From Nansenia antarctica (taxonomy: Eukaryota; Chordata; Actinopteri; Argentiniformes; Microstomatidae): a DNA stretch of 64,000 bases. The stretch is from contig OZ022351.1 in assembly GCA_963989245.1 (NCBI GenBank), positions 14,500,343 to 14,564,342 on the forward strand. The letters run 5' to 3'. The notes below the pieces were generated by a model that saw only the letters and a program-made list of their open reading frames with translations, had not been told where the DNA came from and did not search any database. The position numbers and the translations under genes were made by a program. How positions within the stretch are numbered: the stretch's first letter is position 1; the number at the start of each line of letters is the position of its first letter. Shown here one piece after another: positions 24,101 through 37,125 of this stretch.

Positions 24101-25335
24101 TACAGATCAAATAGGGCTAATTTAAATGTGATATCATGATATGACCATGTACGCATTCCTTCACCACCCACACAAACTATGCTAACATCAACAGAGTGCA
24201 CCTGCTAAAACAAGCCACTCCAAGTAATCAAATCAGCCACTCTTCAAGGTGAAGCTTAGCATTCAAACTTATTCAAATTCAAACTGACTCTCCTCCTCTC
24301 CGATTCTGGGGTCAGATGGAAAAGGAGAACACGTAGGCTTTACAGAACCTGTGTAGGCTACTTTAGAGAGCAGTGCGTGGTCCACTCTACCATCTGCCAA
24401 AACACCAAAGCTTTTGATATCAAGCCTCCAACATTCTTTTGCTATATTTATCTCACTGTAATTGCACCGAAGCCAAGAGTAGCACTAAAGGAGATCCTTC
24501 AATGACGCTACGCGGCAATTAGTGGTGAGCTAAGACCTAACTTGACAGAGAGTCTGTCATTTGTTATGAAGCAACACATGTTTGTTAGTGGGAGACCGAG
24601 ATGATGGTTGTTTAGATTTGAGTAAAGTCTTCAGTGTATGGTCACATAAATGACTGTTAAAGTAAAGCTGTGGTACAACACAGGGTTTAAATTATGGCAT
24701 CAGTAGATACTCATTTATTTTGCATTGTTTGGCCCATCTAAAAGTAGACTACATTATCTCCAACTTGACCCATTACTAACTTAAACGTGACGTGAACCTA
24801 CTGTCCTTAGAAATCTTGCTTCTATGTCTGCCTACACCACACAACAGAAGATGGCCACAATGGATAGGCCTGCGTGAGCTCTAAGCACCTCCTCATATGC
24901 TTTCATAGGTGGTTAACTCATTCAACAGCTCTGACAAACCCCTTTACCCAATTGAGCATAACGCTTGACTAAACTGATCAGCACTAATGAGCCACGTGGC
25001 CTAAGTGTCGACGGACTGTAACGTCGGCTAAGTGTGATGTGTGAAACCGGGCTCCTACTACCGTACTACCATCATCACAAGATCCAAAATCACACACAAA
25101 TGAAAGCAGAAGGTAGCCATTAAAGCCCATCGGTATGTGGTTCTGTCTCTGGTGCGCAGCCTTTATCAGATATCGGTCATCACAGAGGAGGCTGCTGCTG
25201 CTGTGTTCTAAGCGTACTGTAGTGAAAAGGTTAGCGTGGGAGAGAGCGTGTGGAGAGAGCTAAATTGTCCTAATTGCTCTCAATGGGAGGCAGGGGAGGG
25301 GAAAAGATTGTTGCCTAAGTATAAATGATCCCTGA
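21181..25335. other. Largely unique DNA, no gene seen
   Basis: Contains short AT tracts near 22000 and 22280 and a CA tract at 21949-21962. ORFs are short and lack family similarity that I can recognise. Introns or intergenic DNA of an upstream gene cannot be excluded. Confidence 0.45.
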
Positions 25336-25337
25336 CC

Positions 25338-25412
25338 AACACACACACACACACACATAAACACACACACACACACACACACACACATAAACACACACAT
25401 AAACACACACAT

Positions 25413-25448
<36 letters not shown>
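25338..25448. repeat. (CA)n with regular CATAAA interruptions
   Basis: CA tract in which ATAAACACACAC recurs four times, giving a higher-order 12-14 bp period. The reading frames through it are spurious. Confidence 0.9.
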
Positions 25449-25450
<2 letters not shown>

Positions 25451-28400
25451 CCTCTGCCAAAGTTCTGTCTATTCAATGTTTGACAGAGGGACTGGCCAGA
25501 GGGGTAAAAGAAAGGCACTTGATCTTAACTGGCAAAGAAGAGGGCGGCCTTGGGGGCCTTCGGCCGGTATGAGGTGTCAGGAGACACAGCAACAAGTGTA
25601 TGGAGCTGCAGCTGACAACACTTCAGACGGGCGTCTCACAGAGAGGGGATTTGGCACATGAAACTCACTGCTGCCGCACGCCCCAGGACCCAGGACCTCT
25701 GAAAGGAGCCAGTCAAGCAGGAAGGGGAGGACAGAGAAAACCCTCCACCATCAGCACTATTCTGAGGGGGTTCAAAGACCTGCGAAACACCACCGCCCTC
25801 ACAAAGGCACAGTTTGACAACATACCAAACCTCTCTCTAACTTTGGGTTTCTCTTCTTGCCTGTCATCACAAAGTCATTACAGAGTTGAACACAATGGGA
25901 GGGCAAAGACCGTGCAGGCGGCTAAACACAGAAGCGACTTCAAACAATATGACGCATAGTAAACACAAGGTAGGAAATGAAAGCCTCCCTTTAGATAAGG
26001 AATAAACAACCTGAGCCTTCCTGCTTTCTCTCCTTATCGTCACAGGATGTCAACTGCCAAGCTGCCTAGTAGCAAATGGCCTTTTACCACAGGGAGTCAA
26101 AGTCAGGTGATCGCAGCGGGATCCATTACCACCCAACCGGGAGGTAGCTTGGTTGGCTGTGTGGACAAGCTTCAGCTGATCCGGGACCGCCACCTGATAC
26201 CGGGTACACTGCTGAGCTTTGAGAAGAGGGGAGGTTGGCTTTTCAGAAGCTCGTCCGTGTAACATGTGTAAGACACACCGGAGACGGCTCGGCCGTGGCC
26301 AAAAGCCTACTCCTTTACTTAGGAGTTTAATTAGAAGCGCCATAATTATTTGAACGTCTTGCACGTCTGTCCCGCGTTCTGCCACGGATCAACAAGGCCA
26401 TTATGGATCGGTCGGTAACCAAGCACGCAAAGCGAAACACACATCAGGCTAAATGAAGACACCCACTTTATGTCTATTAATACAGAACTCGATACTGACC
26501 ACTGACAGGCTATAATGTTAAATATGTTATTTGCAATCTAAACTATAAACTATAAACTATAAACATATATCAGGTGATATGGACAATCAGAGTGACATAA
26601 TGCCATTCCTGTCATCTCCTGTGTGGAACAGATGTGGACGTTTAGAATATTGGTATGGCACACAACACTAATCTATCATTAAAAACAGGCATGTAGGCCT
26701 ATCTAGTACCTACCTAGTGATGTACATACGAGTGTGTCTCGTAGAGCTACAAACAAACATACTGTACAAAGTTATTTTTGTCTTGTTTTCCCCCCTTCCC
26801 AGCTGGTTGAATTATTTAGGCTATAGGGGGGCCATAGAGATATCATAGTAGCCATGCATAGTAGTCATGTCAGGAACCATCCATGGAATAGCGTCATAAA
26901 TAAAACAGCAGATGACAAATAAGCCTGACGTCAGTGCTGCTCTGCAACAACCAGAACACACTGATCTGTGAAGAACACACTACTTACTGATCTGTTGGCT
27001 TACTAAGCTAACTGAGCTAATAATAATAATAATAATGATAATAATAAAAACAATTTGTAATGCACTTTACATAAAGAAATCTCAAAGTGCTACAGATTAA
27101 AAACAAGATACGAAGCTGATACGAAACAACGAGATACGACAACATGAGTCAACTTATCATCCGTCTTTGCTCGTGTACATACATGGGAATATCTGAGCAC
27201 CGACATGCACGTCAACATGGTGAGGCTTAACCTTCTCACCGAGGGGTTTGTGGCCTGGCCTTCCCACCCGGGGCCGTCACTTCGGTCGCCGGCGTGACTC
27301 AGTCTTCCCCATCACACGGCAGACAAGACGGTGATGAGTGACACGCCTGCAGCAGAGAGAGCTTTATGACCGGCGATCAAATGTGGCCGCCACTGGTATC
27401 TAATGGCTGACATCTGCTGGCTGGACCGATTCCAGTGCTGCTAGGCAGAGTCCACAGGTAACCCTATACCACCACGGGACGGGGACGGGAGGGGGGGGCG
27501 GTCGGGCAGTGGGACAGTAGCTTGCTGATCCACATGACCTACGACCCTGCAAGGCAAGCATGGCTTTAATCTCTCTGCTATGATGAGCACCAAGCAAATA
27601 AGCACACTGGGCCATCCTCATAGCAATTAATCCCTTGGACGGAGGAGGCCCGGGGCGGAGGAGGCCAGGGGCGGAGGAGGCCAGTGGCGGATGTCCCGGC
27701 GCTGGTTGTTCCCTCCCTTCTGACAATGACAATCTTCTGTGACGTATTCCTCCAATCAATCCCGGCACTAAGGAAGGCTGATTGTGCTTCCTGCCTGACA
27801 GTCATTTGTTTCCAGTTCATGACGGTTTTCCTGTAAGCTCATCGCCGTTAGCCAGCTATAGGCTAACAATGTCCTTCCAGCTGAGCGAGCCTGTAACAAT
27901 ACTAGCTGTGCAAACAGACATGTTAGCTCAATGCTACTCAATGCATTTTATTCCCAGGGGAAGAGATAAACAACACAAGCAAGGACAACAAAACATCTGG
28001 ACACTAAACAGATGCAGAATACTTAAGTATCAGTTCACCTAAATATGTCAGCACTCATATGGCATCAGTCCATTCTGCGCAGGCCCTAGGAGAGGTCGTG
28101 TATTAGTCTGCACTCAGGAGCAGTGCTGACGAGGCTGTGTTTAAGACGCCAAGAACTCTGTACTCTCTTAGATGCATATGGGAACTAGACTGCCTGCATT
28201 GTTGAATAGCCACCACATTCACTCTGGTAACATTAGGTTCCCTATATGTGTGTGTAGTAGGACTATACGCCTACTGTAGTAACAAGCAGTAGGCTATATA
28301 TTAGCATTACTAATTGGTTTACGATTATAATCTGTATACATAAATCCATTATAATCCTTATTCCCCTTGTGTATTAACATTTTACACACCACTAAACTTC

Positions 28401-30317
28401 ATGCAATGTAATTATCAAATAACTAGAACAACAACATATTAATACAATGTTCTTACTAGTAGTCCTAATTACAGATTTGCTTATATGGGCAATCTAATGT
28501 TAGGCCTAAGTGTTACCTTTCCTCGCACCAAACCAGACATGTTTGCAGCATAGGAATTAATATTGCTTGATGGAAAGGCATGACCTACATTCTCTCAAAT
28601 CCTGGAAGAGTAGCCTAACTCAGGATCCGAACTCTCCCTTAAATATTCAATGATAGCCGACACAAATTCAGTGACTCCTCATTGCAACCCTTCTTCAGGT
28701 TACTCAACGGGAAACGTTTTGTCTCAATCAGCAAGTTGTGCAGATGGATGCGGGAGCTGAGCATTGCACACAGCAGTGCATTCCCAGACCTGACTCCCCC
28801 TCCCCGGTAACCCACTGCTTCAGGAACAAAACCATTGGAATGTAAGCTATGTAGGGCCGTGGCTCTCAGACACCTGTACTGACAACCACGCAGACCCAGT
28901 CTGGGCTGCTCTGACCCCACTCGGACCTGTGCCCCCCCCCCCCCCCCCAAAAAAAAGCTCAGCAACTAGCTACTGACTAATAGGAATATAACCAAGCATG
29001 AATCATGACTTGCAGTCCTCAGTTTAAAGTTCTCAATGACCTCTGAAACAAGACAGTTGTCTCAGTAGAAACAGTTATTTAAGGACTGACCTGGTAGGTA
29101 GTGAGGGAATCATGTGATTGTATTGTGTACAAGCAACTGGTTAGGCCTAATTATTTGCTTAGGCCAGTGCGCTGTTAGCTTCTCTAAAAATCCCTTTGGT
29201 TTTCAAAAGGAAGCACTCTCCATCTTATCCGAATACTGGATACAGGATCCACAAGGAAGTGTACTACAGACCTAACTTTTTTGCAGTTACAGTCAACGCC
29301 TAGCTGCGTAACTGTAGAGAGCATTGAGGGATTTGTTCAGGGATGCAAACGGGAAATTGTGCCGCCTCTCCAGAGGCTCCCCTCCATGGCATTTAATTAC
29401 AGGCGTTTAGAAGGTCAAGCTGACTGTTTCTCACACAAAGACAGTACCCATCACTGAGCAGTCACACAACAAGACATAAAAAGAAGTGAAAGAGGACCAA
29501 TGAAGCTGTGTGAAGAAGGCTAGCAACAGAGGCACATCTCTGAATGAAAATAACTCAACTGCAACAGGTTCAGGAAAAGCTGATAATCTTAGTAGTAGGT
29601 ATAGTCTAGAAACCTGTGTACTGGAAATATTGGAAGCTAGGTTTCCAAGAGGCTGTCCAGCGAGAGAATGAGAGACCACAGTTACTTATTGCCAATAGTG
29701 TAGCCTAGTGATGGGGTGAGGTTGATCTGACCAGCCCTCTCCACAGTCCCTTAACTCCTGCAACAGAGCAGTGATGAACTGGAGGACCCCTGCCCACCAC
29801 TTGCTTCTCCATGTGTAAAGCAGCTACGGCAGCCCCTCCACTAGGTTTACTAGAAAGCTGAGGGAGATAGCAGGAGAAACGTAAGCCCCAAATTCATCAT
29901 AGATCCTAAGGTCGGACAGTCCACGAGATCTCTATATCATATTGAAGCTACTAACATTATTGTGTGTTACCAAGTCACTGTTCAGTGTTCAGTGTTCACA
30001 CAATATTATGTAAAACATAATGTGCGCTATGGTGCATTAGATTAAACACTTGAACTCTATGCAGATGTCGCATGGCTACAGTCAGTGTTTCTGTAGAATA
30101 GTAATGTAGAGTTTTGCGACAACAACAAACCACCCAAACCGCTCAACTCTGGTCTGGACCATACAATCATGATGTAACAGCAAGTTCAAAAAAAAAAAAA
30201 CACTAGCGAGAGTGGTTACCTAGCTAGCATATTTCACAGCACCCACCACAGCCAAGAAGCCATAGTAGAGTGAGACACTTCCCAGTTGTTTGGTGCTGTC
30301 AGTGACATGCTCCGTGT

Positions 30318-30318
<1 letters not shown>
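25449..30318. other. Largely unique DNA, no gene seen
   Basis: Short ORFs only. Contains a degraded retroelement-like tail around 27018-27090 (AAT repeats then a GCACTTTACATAAAG block, read on the minus strand), an eight-fold CGGAGGAGGC-type imperfect repeat near 27639-27695 and a C-run at 28931-28949. Confidence 0.45.

Positions 30319-30364
<46 letters not shown>
30319..30364. repeat. (CA)n microsatellite
   Basis: About 22 CA units followed by GAGAGAGA. Confidence 0.9.
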
Positions 30365-30368
<4 letters not shown>

Positions 30369-30404
30369 AGAGATCACTTGGCTGTGCATTGCACAAGGCG
30401 GTCT

Positions 30405-30551
30405 GGGGGGTATTCCATCAACGTCGCTAAAGGACAATCCAGGCTTATTTTGATAAATCCTGTGAGATTTATCCCAAAAGCCAGGCTTATTCGCGAGATT
30501 TATCAAAATAAACCTGGATTTTCCTTTAGTGACATTGATGGAATACCCCCC
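30405..30551. mobile_element. Palindromic MITE, GGGGGGTATTCCATCAACGT ends
   Basis: 147 bp, nearly fully self-complementary. Left arm GGGGGGTATTCCATCAACGT through CTAAAGGA and TTATTTTGATAAATC; right arm GATTTATCAAAATAA through TCCTTTAG to GATGGAATACCCCCC. Arms differ at only a few bases. A degraded right end of the same kind (GGAATATCCCCC) lies at 37556-37569. Non-coding. Confidence 0.85.
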
Positions 30552-30589
30552 TGGATTCATTCCTTCGTTCGCAACCGCGCGCGCTGTGT

Positions 30590-30646
30590 TAGTAAGCAAA
30601 CTAGAGTGTGTTAGTAAGCAAACTAGAGTGTGTTAGTAAGCAAAAC
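30590..30646. repeat. 25-bp tandem repeat, about 2.3 copies
   Basis: GTGTTAGTAAGCAAACTAGA recurs with a 25-bp period. Confidence 0.85.
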
Positions 30647-31601
30647 TAGATTGGCTCGCATTTCGTGAAACACACGGGTCCCCCAGGCTCCAACCACAAT
30701 AAAGAGAGTTGAAAGTAAAACTGACATGGTTAAACTGACTTGGTTTCTTCAATAACTTGTCTAGATATAAGGAGAGAGATGACAGAGATGCCTTGCAAGT
30801 TTCCCACGCAATATTATTATGGAATACTGAGCTCGCGCTAATATTACTACTCACTCAAAGCTCCGTAGGTGCAATCAGGGTGCGAAATAAGGGGGAGCTC
30901 GGGGAGCTATAGCTCCCCTAGTGGTGACATGAGCTCCCCTGGAAACATGGTTTGTGAAATTTTGGGGGAGCTCTAAAATATTCTAAATTGCGATGGATTT
31001 ATTCCAAGTTGTGACAGATTTTACCTTGTGTAATATGATTTGTAGAGGCATACAATCTATTTTGATGTTGGTATTAGGTATATAAATGATATATAATAGC
31101 CTTTATAGCCTACATATAGGCCTTTATTGGCTACAACTATGCGACAGTAACTTGCAGCGGGGTGCACTGACGCTGAACCCCTCATAGTGATAAGTAGGTG
31201 GACAACGCGTGGTGCTGAAATAGCCGACATGCGGTGTGTGGTTTGAAAAAAGTAACGCCAGCTCAGTAAATAATTCAAACTTAATGTTTACTTATAGACT
31301 ATGTGAATGTGACTGCACCACACATGTGAACAGTAACAAAGCAAATGCAGTTTAATTTTATGAAAAACATTGACAACTAAATCGGTGCAAAAAAAAAAAA
31401 AGAAGCTGAATCTGCTTAGCCTATGCTCCTGAAAAACATTTAATGACAGAGCAAACACGCTACATTACTAGGGATAATAATTACAATGAGCCATTCATTA
31501 AAAATAGAAAAAATAATATTAGGCTATTAAATCTCACTTAATGAGAAAACTGGCATCTCCCATCGGTCACTATTTGTTGGCTATCTGGTGATATGGACGT
31601 C

Positions 31602-31658
31602 TTTGAGTGTCTAGAAAAGCGCTATAAGTCTAATGTATTATTATTATTTATTATTATT
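31602..31658 (+). mobile_element. 57-bp ultra-truncated LINE tail with target duplication
   Basis: Consists only of TTTGAGTGTCTAGAAAAGCG and the following TATAAGTC...ATT repeat, the same tail as at about 5920-5996. ATGGACGTC flanks it on both sides (31593-31601 and 31659-31667), showing a genuine insertion rather than chance similarity. Confidence 0.85.
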
Positions 31659-32215
31659 ATGGACGTCACTTTAATCCGGCAGTTCTCAAGGTTTTTATGC
31701 ACCAATCGATTCCTCTAGCGCGTCTTTATCACATTCATTGACGAAAAGGACGACTCGCATGTATAGGTGGAAGAGAACATTCATTGTGAGCACGGAAAAT
31801 GCGAGTCTCTCACAACGGCTTTGCATTGATGAAACCAGGTAGGATGAACGCATAGTTCACTGTCCATTCCTCTTTAAATGCCCTGTTTTCACCGTCAACT
31901 TTCCTCTTTAGACCTTTGGAGAGTGACATGATGTTTCTCTTGCTAGCTAGCAGGTTAAATGTTTAGCCAACTTCACCCGGCACCAAACAACCAATCCAAT
32001 AATAATGTGACCTTGTAAGTCTGGGAGGAGGGGGGAATCATTATCAGAATAAAACTATGTTAAATACTTATTAGAATAAGTTAGGCTGCGCTACATCGTC
32101 AGTCCACACATGTATTATTCAAAACTATGGAAAAGGGTGAAACTACGTTGTTGAGAATCACAACACAAACTCGCTAGTCAAGCCAAAATACAGCAGCGAA
32201 ATGGATTGGACTGCT

Positions 32216-32313
32216 ACCTAGTTAACTAGAACACTACTTTACATTGTTACCTATTAACTAGAACACTACTTTACATTGTTACCTAGTTAACTACAACACT
32301 ACTTTACATTGTT
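32216..32313. repeat. 33-bp tandem triplication
   Basis: Three consecutive units beginning ACCTAGTTAACTAGAACACT (33, 32 and 33 bp) inside the hAT at 30876-32569; one unit has a single-base deletion and one a substitution. Confidence 0.9.
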
Positions 32314-32577
32314 AGCAGGCTCACAAAACAAGCCGTGTTAGTTGACTAGCGATGTGTCATTGATTTTCGACAACGCGGAAATGTATTCACATTTTTCGAA
32401 AGAAAAGTCAAAGCATTAGAACGTAGAACGGAAAATCGCACGCGCGCTTTGCGCATGGAAAGCCACCGGCCCCGATTTGGCCTGATTTTTTTTTTCCGTC
32501 AGGAGATTTTTTTTTTTGTTGCTTTAATCCCTGGGCTCCCCCGCACACCGTGATTTAATTCGCACACTGGGTGCAAT

Positions 32578-32997
32578 TACCCGTTGGTGAGGATTTGCAC
32601 TTTTACCAGGTTAGATCACTTCTGGGGTTGAAACTTCTTTTTCACTCAGCTTTACTTTCAATTCAAGAGGGATATTTTTTATATATTTTTTAATCTAATA
32701 TCTCCGTCTTCTGTAACTCATCCTTGTTCTCTGGACAGACACGATCCTCCCCTCGGAACGACACGCCCCTAGTCCTATCCTGGTTCAATGAATCTGTTTG
32801 TTTTGATTGGTCTGTTATTCCTCTAAGGCGTTGCCAGTTGTTTAACTACACATTTTTATTGGCCCTCTCACCTTATCAATCACACGTCAACGCATGCCAT
32901 GCCTTTTTTTTTTTGTAGCAAAAAAATGAATTCCAAAGAAGCTCATCGTAATTTATTTCATATGATTTACTATTTGTACTGAGATATAATAACTGTT

Positions 32998-33064
<67 letters not shown>

Positions 33065-35201
33065 CTATCTGTGCATATGAAACATTTCAATAGTTTGGCA
33101 ATTGACATTTCTTAATGTGTTTATTATTAATGGAATTTGGCTATTGATATTGATTTGTCTGTAGGCCTATGTTGTTACATTTATTTATTTTAAATGTAGG
33201 CCTATGTCGTTTCATGAGTACACGAAAACTGATGTACACCATCATGATATCCTTTTAAAATATTTACCCCAAAATAATGTCAATCATAAAAAATGATAAT
33301 ACGTAAGTAGAGTTGTTATACAAACTAATGATCAATGCAGGCACATTGACAGTCTATAGGCTGTTTGCGTTAGATAGGCCTACTCTGGATTTGTGATATA
33401 CAATACAAAGTGCTGCTTTATGATATTAATTTGTTTTAATATGTCAAATGGGTCAAATCTCTGCCCCCTAAGGGATTCAACAGTTCATTTGAGTTATAAA
33501 ACCGTTGCTTCATTCGCCATTCGTCATCAATAAGTGTGAAACAGTCTCTGCCAACTTTATGAAATCCCAACTTTATTGAAAGAGGGTGTGGCTAATGTGG
33601 AGAGGTAACAATGTTGCTGTTCAAGTCTTGAAAAGTGGATTTATGACGCCCCCTGGTGTTGGTTTTTCACTATGGTAGAATTAACGAGTTGGAAATAAAC
33701 TAAACTCTGATTCTCAAGTATGGTATGTCAAATGTAAAATAGCACTACAAATTCCACCATGTATGTGGTATTCTCTATAAATATTTATGCTGTGCTTATT
33801 CATAGGTAGTAAACATTTAGGCAACCTTGTGTTATGATGTTATGACTTAACATACCCTTCACACATACATCTTGTAATGCAGTTACAAAATGGAGCAAGT
33901 CCCCTTTGCTCCCAAGAATATTACCAAAGAAATGTGTAGGCCTAGTGCATGAAGTGTAGCCTAGTTGTATCTTTGCTATAAACACAAACGTTTTCATGAG
34001 ACTCTACATACAAAGTTGAGTAGTACATAATATGATTATTACCCCCAAAATGTTTTTGTTTTACCACCACTATACAGTATTGTATATTTTGCATTGGTGA
34101 TGGTGGAATTTATTATTATTCCCATAAATAAAAATACGATACAGCAATGCATGGATCTACAATCAGCTTGTTCCCGAAATTCATTAACAATGAGTCCTCA
34201 TTGTGCCCTTTGTCCCTAGGTCAAAATGGATTGTGTGCCAAAATGCTGATACACAGCATTTTTTGTCCACAGCCAGCACCCAGGGCTGTAGGCTCTCTTC
34301 ATTCAGACAGTGCTCACAAGCTGGCCAACTCTCCACCATAATAACCTGCTCACCAGAAAATATCAACTCTGTAGGTGACATGTCGGCTTGACATCAGATG
34401 GCTCCATGGCTCCCTCACACAGTCTGGTGTAGGATACACCATATAACCCTGCTGTCAAGTACATGGTAGAGTGCTATACTATACGTATACGTACAATTGT
34501 TGCATCCCAAAGCAAAGTAAAGTCAAAGCTTCTGCTGCTGTTTTCATGTCTCAAACGTATGTGCTTGCTTAGCTGGGTGGACGATGAATGTTAAAAAGCA
34601 TGATTGTGTTTTTCATTTGTTTAATGGGATGGAGTTATATCAATATGATCAAATAAGCTTTGCTGCAGTGGTTGTTAATGGTGAGTGGGCTGGATATAGT
34701 GGGTGAGTCTGCGGTAGTGAAGTCCGTAGAGTAGCAGAGGCGGGTATAGTTGTTCATCATGCATTAGCAGTGTTATCAGGCTTATAATGTTAAAGTTGAA
34801 ATAACTATAATATCCCATAAAGCAAATGATGGTACTTTTGGGGGGTAAAAGCTCTCTGTTATTAAAAGACCGGAATGATGTTTCACACATGTCCACTAGA
34901 TGGCAGAGAAGATCAAGGTATTGTGAGCCACAGAGACATGTTGTTGTGCACGATTCAAAACTATTGTTTGAGCTTAGAGAATAAATAATGATAGTGATTT
35001 AGGAAGGAATTGTGAGAAGGCAGGGTTCTCTCTAATGGCAATGCCACTGAAATTCAGTCGAATCTCCCCCCCGTTGATGTTACATGGGATTTTAGTAAAA
35101 CAGTTCCTCGATCTGTGTGCGCAACTTCTACGCGGCTCTGTCTCTCGAAATAACATCCACAGTCAGAGGAGAGCGGCCGAGTCTAGCCGATTTTAGCGCC
35201 C
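32578..35201. other. AT-rich DNA, no gene seen; GATA microsatellite
   Basis: Contains a (GATA)n tract of about 66 bp at 32998-33064. No exon-like sequence was recognised. Confidence 0.5.
32998..33064. repeat. (GATA)n tetranucleotide tract
   Basis: About 16 uninterrupted units. Confidence 0.95.
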
Positions 35202-35297
35202 GTGACCCGTATGTAGTTTGTGGGAGTGACCCGTATGTAGTTTGTGGGAGTGACCCGTATGTCGTTTGTGGGAGTGACCCGTATGTAGTTTGTGGGA
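35202..35297. repeat. 24-bp tandem repeat, exactly four units
   Basis: Unit GTGACCCGTATGTAGTTTGT plus GGGA. One substitution in unit 3. Because 24 is a multiple of three, one frame reads SDPYVVCG four times, but there is no other sign of a gene. Confidence 0.92.
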
Positions 35298-35376
35298 GGG
35301 GGAGTGCTGGTGGCTGCTACCAGGGTTGCCAGGTTGGGAGGCAAAACGTGTTTATTTTCATTGCGAACAACAATGA

Positions 35377-35379
35377 TTG

Positions 35380-35449
<70 letters not shown>

Positions 35450-35523
35450 TGTATGTGTGCATGTGTGTGTATGTGTGTGTATGTGTGTGTGCGTGTGTGT
35501 GTATGTGTGCGTGTATGTGTGTA

Positions 35524-35589
<66 letters not shown>
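35377..35589. repeat. Long (GT)n microsatellite, about 210 bp
   Basis: GT tract with patterned ATGTGTGT and GCGTGTGT interruptions in the middle third. It is the longest dinucleotide tract in the window. Confidence 0.95.
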
Positions 35590-35590
<1 letters not shown>

Positions 35591-35939
35591 TCAGATCTGG
35601 GTCCACTCTTGATGTTATGCAGCTAAGTGGAGCCATAAGAATACTAGTGTTTGAACCACATAACAGGATGGTGGAGCGACAGTAAGGCCAACATTATCTC
35701 ATATCAGAATAATTTGACTCATATTATTATCATGTCGTAAATCCGCCAATACGGCTATTATTTGCATGTGAAAATTGCTAACCCTAACCCTTAAAATGAA
35801 ATCTAAATTCAGAAAATGTAATTAAACACTGAGCATGATTGATAACCGAACCCCTGCTGGATACATTGTGCTTGGCTTGGGGTGGGTGGAATTGGAAATG
35901 TCAGAAAAAAATCCTAAGGGTTTAGAGTCCTTGATAGGG

Positions 35940-36185
35940 CGTGAGCTTAGAATTATAAGGTTCTATCTCCATTTAGGGTAGTTCAGAGATATAATTGAGC
36001 ATCAAAGTTTTTACATTCCATTATGTTTTGTGAGATGGAACCTTTGTATTTTATGAATTACTAACTCAAAAATGTCAACATTTTTTAAATAACACCACAC
36101 AGGCATTAATAAACACCCAATGGATCAGATTATGTAAAAAATGTTGACACAAATGGAGATAGAACCTTATAATTCTAACGTCACG
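35940..36185. mobile_element. TIR MITE, copy 2 (CGTGAGCTTAG family), complete
   Basis: Left end CGTGAGCTTAGAATTATAAG and right end CTTATAATTCTAACGTCACG are inverted repeats extending inward through GGTTCTATCTCC. The interior matches the copy at 2768-2970. The surrounding sequence exists uninterrupted at about 37637-37686, giving an empty-site comparison. Superfamily unresolved. Confidence 0.88.
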
Positions 36186-36721
36186 AGGGGGATATTTGTA
36201 TTTTGAATTTTGTAACTGTTTTTAAATTTGTTGTTGTACGGCGACCTCTTGGGGCCATTCCACTAAAGGTGGCTTAGTATATCGGCGATTGAAAGAAATC
36301 AGGCGATCAGGCAACTCGGGATTGGAATTCAAGCCTCAGGTGATTCCTCGAACGAGGATCAGCCTTGTGTCATCAGTGTTCACAGAAGACAGGCTTACAA
36401 ATCTTCGATATGGGCGCGTGCACGCAGACATAAAGAGCCCCGAAGAGTCGATCTGTCGAAATGAAGATACTCCACTCTGCAGGGGTACTACATTTGCGCA
36501 GCATTCCCGAATTATTGATCTTTATGAAGACGGAAAAATAAGATGTAAAATAGTGCAATACTGCCGCAATTAACAAGGCGAGGGAAATGGTTTGGCAAGA
36601 AATTGCTGACCGATTAAATGCGTAGGTCATACTAGCCCCAGTTATTGTTATATGTTCATATTTTAATAAATGAATATTACTACTGTGGTGATATCAGCAG
36701 CAGGCTACAAACCATCATATC

Positions 36722-36805
36722 GCCGCAATGGCCTAGTGGTATCGACCGCTGCCATAGGATTTATTCATCATTTTTAGACGTGGTTCGAATCCCTCTTCGG
36801 ACACA
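36722..36805 (+). other. tRNA-like sequence (pseudogene or SINE head)
   Basis: Has an A-box-like TGGCCTAGTGG at 36729-36739 and a perfect B-box GGTTCGAATCC at 36782-36792, with a T-run after it. The D and anticodon arms do not pair properly and the T stem has mismatches, so it is not a functional tRNA gene by eye. Confidence 0.5.
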
Positions 36806-36982
36806 CTTTTTACTGCATTTCGTTGTCTGAATCTAATCTAAAATCTCATCTAAAAAAGTATGTAGGCTATAAAATTATGGTGCAGGCTAATTTACAAGAA
36901 CTGACACGATTACAATGGTGTTTGAAGCCTTTGCATGAAATCTTCGGTTAAATGTAAAAAAATAAAAAAATAAAACACTTAG

Positions 36983-37050
36983 TCAAGTCTCGAACTCGCA
37001 ACCTTCGGAACTCCAACTGGCTGCCTTAACCACTGCGCCAACCAGACCGC
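36983..37050 (-). other. tRNA-like sequence on minus strand
   Basis: On the minus strand it reads an A-box-like TTGGCGCAGTGGTTAAGG (37024-37041) and a B-box-like GAGTTCGAGAC (36987-36997), followed by a T-rich run. The anticodon stem does not pair cleanly. Probably a tRNA-derived repeat or pseudogene. Confidence 0.5.
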
Positions 37051-37125
37051 TGTGATAACAGCAATGCAAGTTGATAGACATACCTATTCATTTTATTTTA
37101 TACACTTTTTAATTTATGTATCCAT

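Larger units (their letters stand above)
30876..32569. mobile_element. hAT element, CAGGGTGCGAA ends, TSD GGTGCAAT
   Basis: The left end CAGGGTGCGAAATAAGGGGG and right end ending TTAATTCGCACACTG are inverted repeats, with GGGAGCTC / GCTCCCCC just inside. A perfect 8-bp duplication GGTGCAAT flanks the element at 30868-30875 and 32570-32577. The 1.69-kb interior has no transposase frame. It contains a 33-bp triplicated repeat and a tiny LINE-tail insertion. Confidence 0.92.

Noticed and set aside
35117..35685. Long open frames rich in Cys-Val or Thr-His
   Set aside because: They run through the (GT)n tract; a dinucleotide repeat leaves frames open by construction.
36289..36573. 94-codon ORF next to the MITE
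   Set aside because: Unrecognised, no splice or family evidence, surrounded by repeats; possibly part of an unidentified element but not supportable as a gene.
36722..36805. Functional tRNA gene
   Set aside because: The promoter boxes are good but the D, anticodon and T arms do not pair properly by eye.
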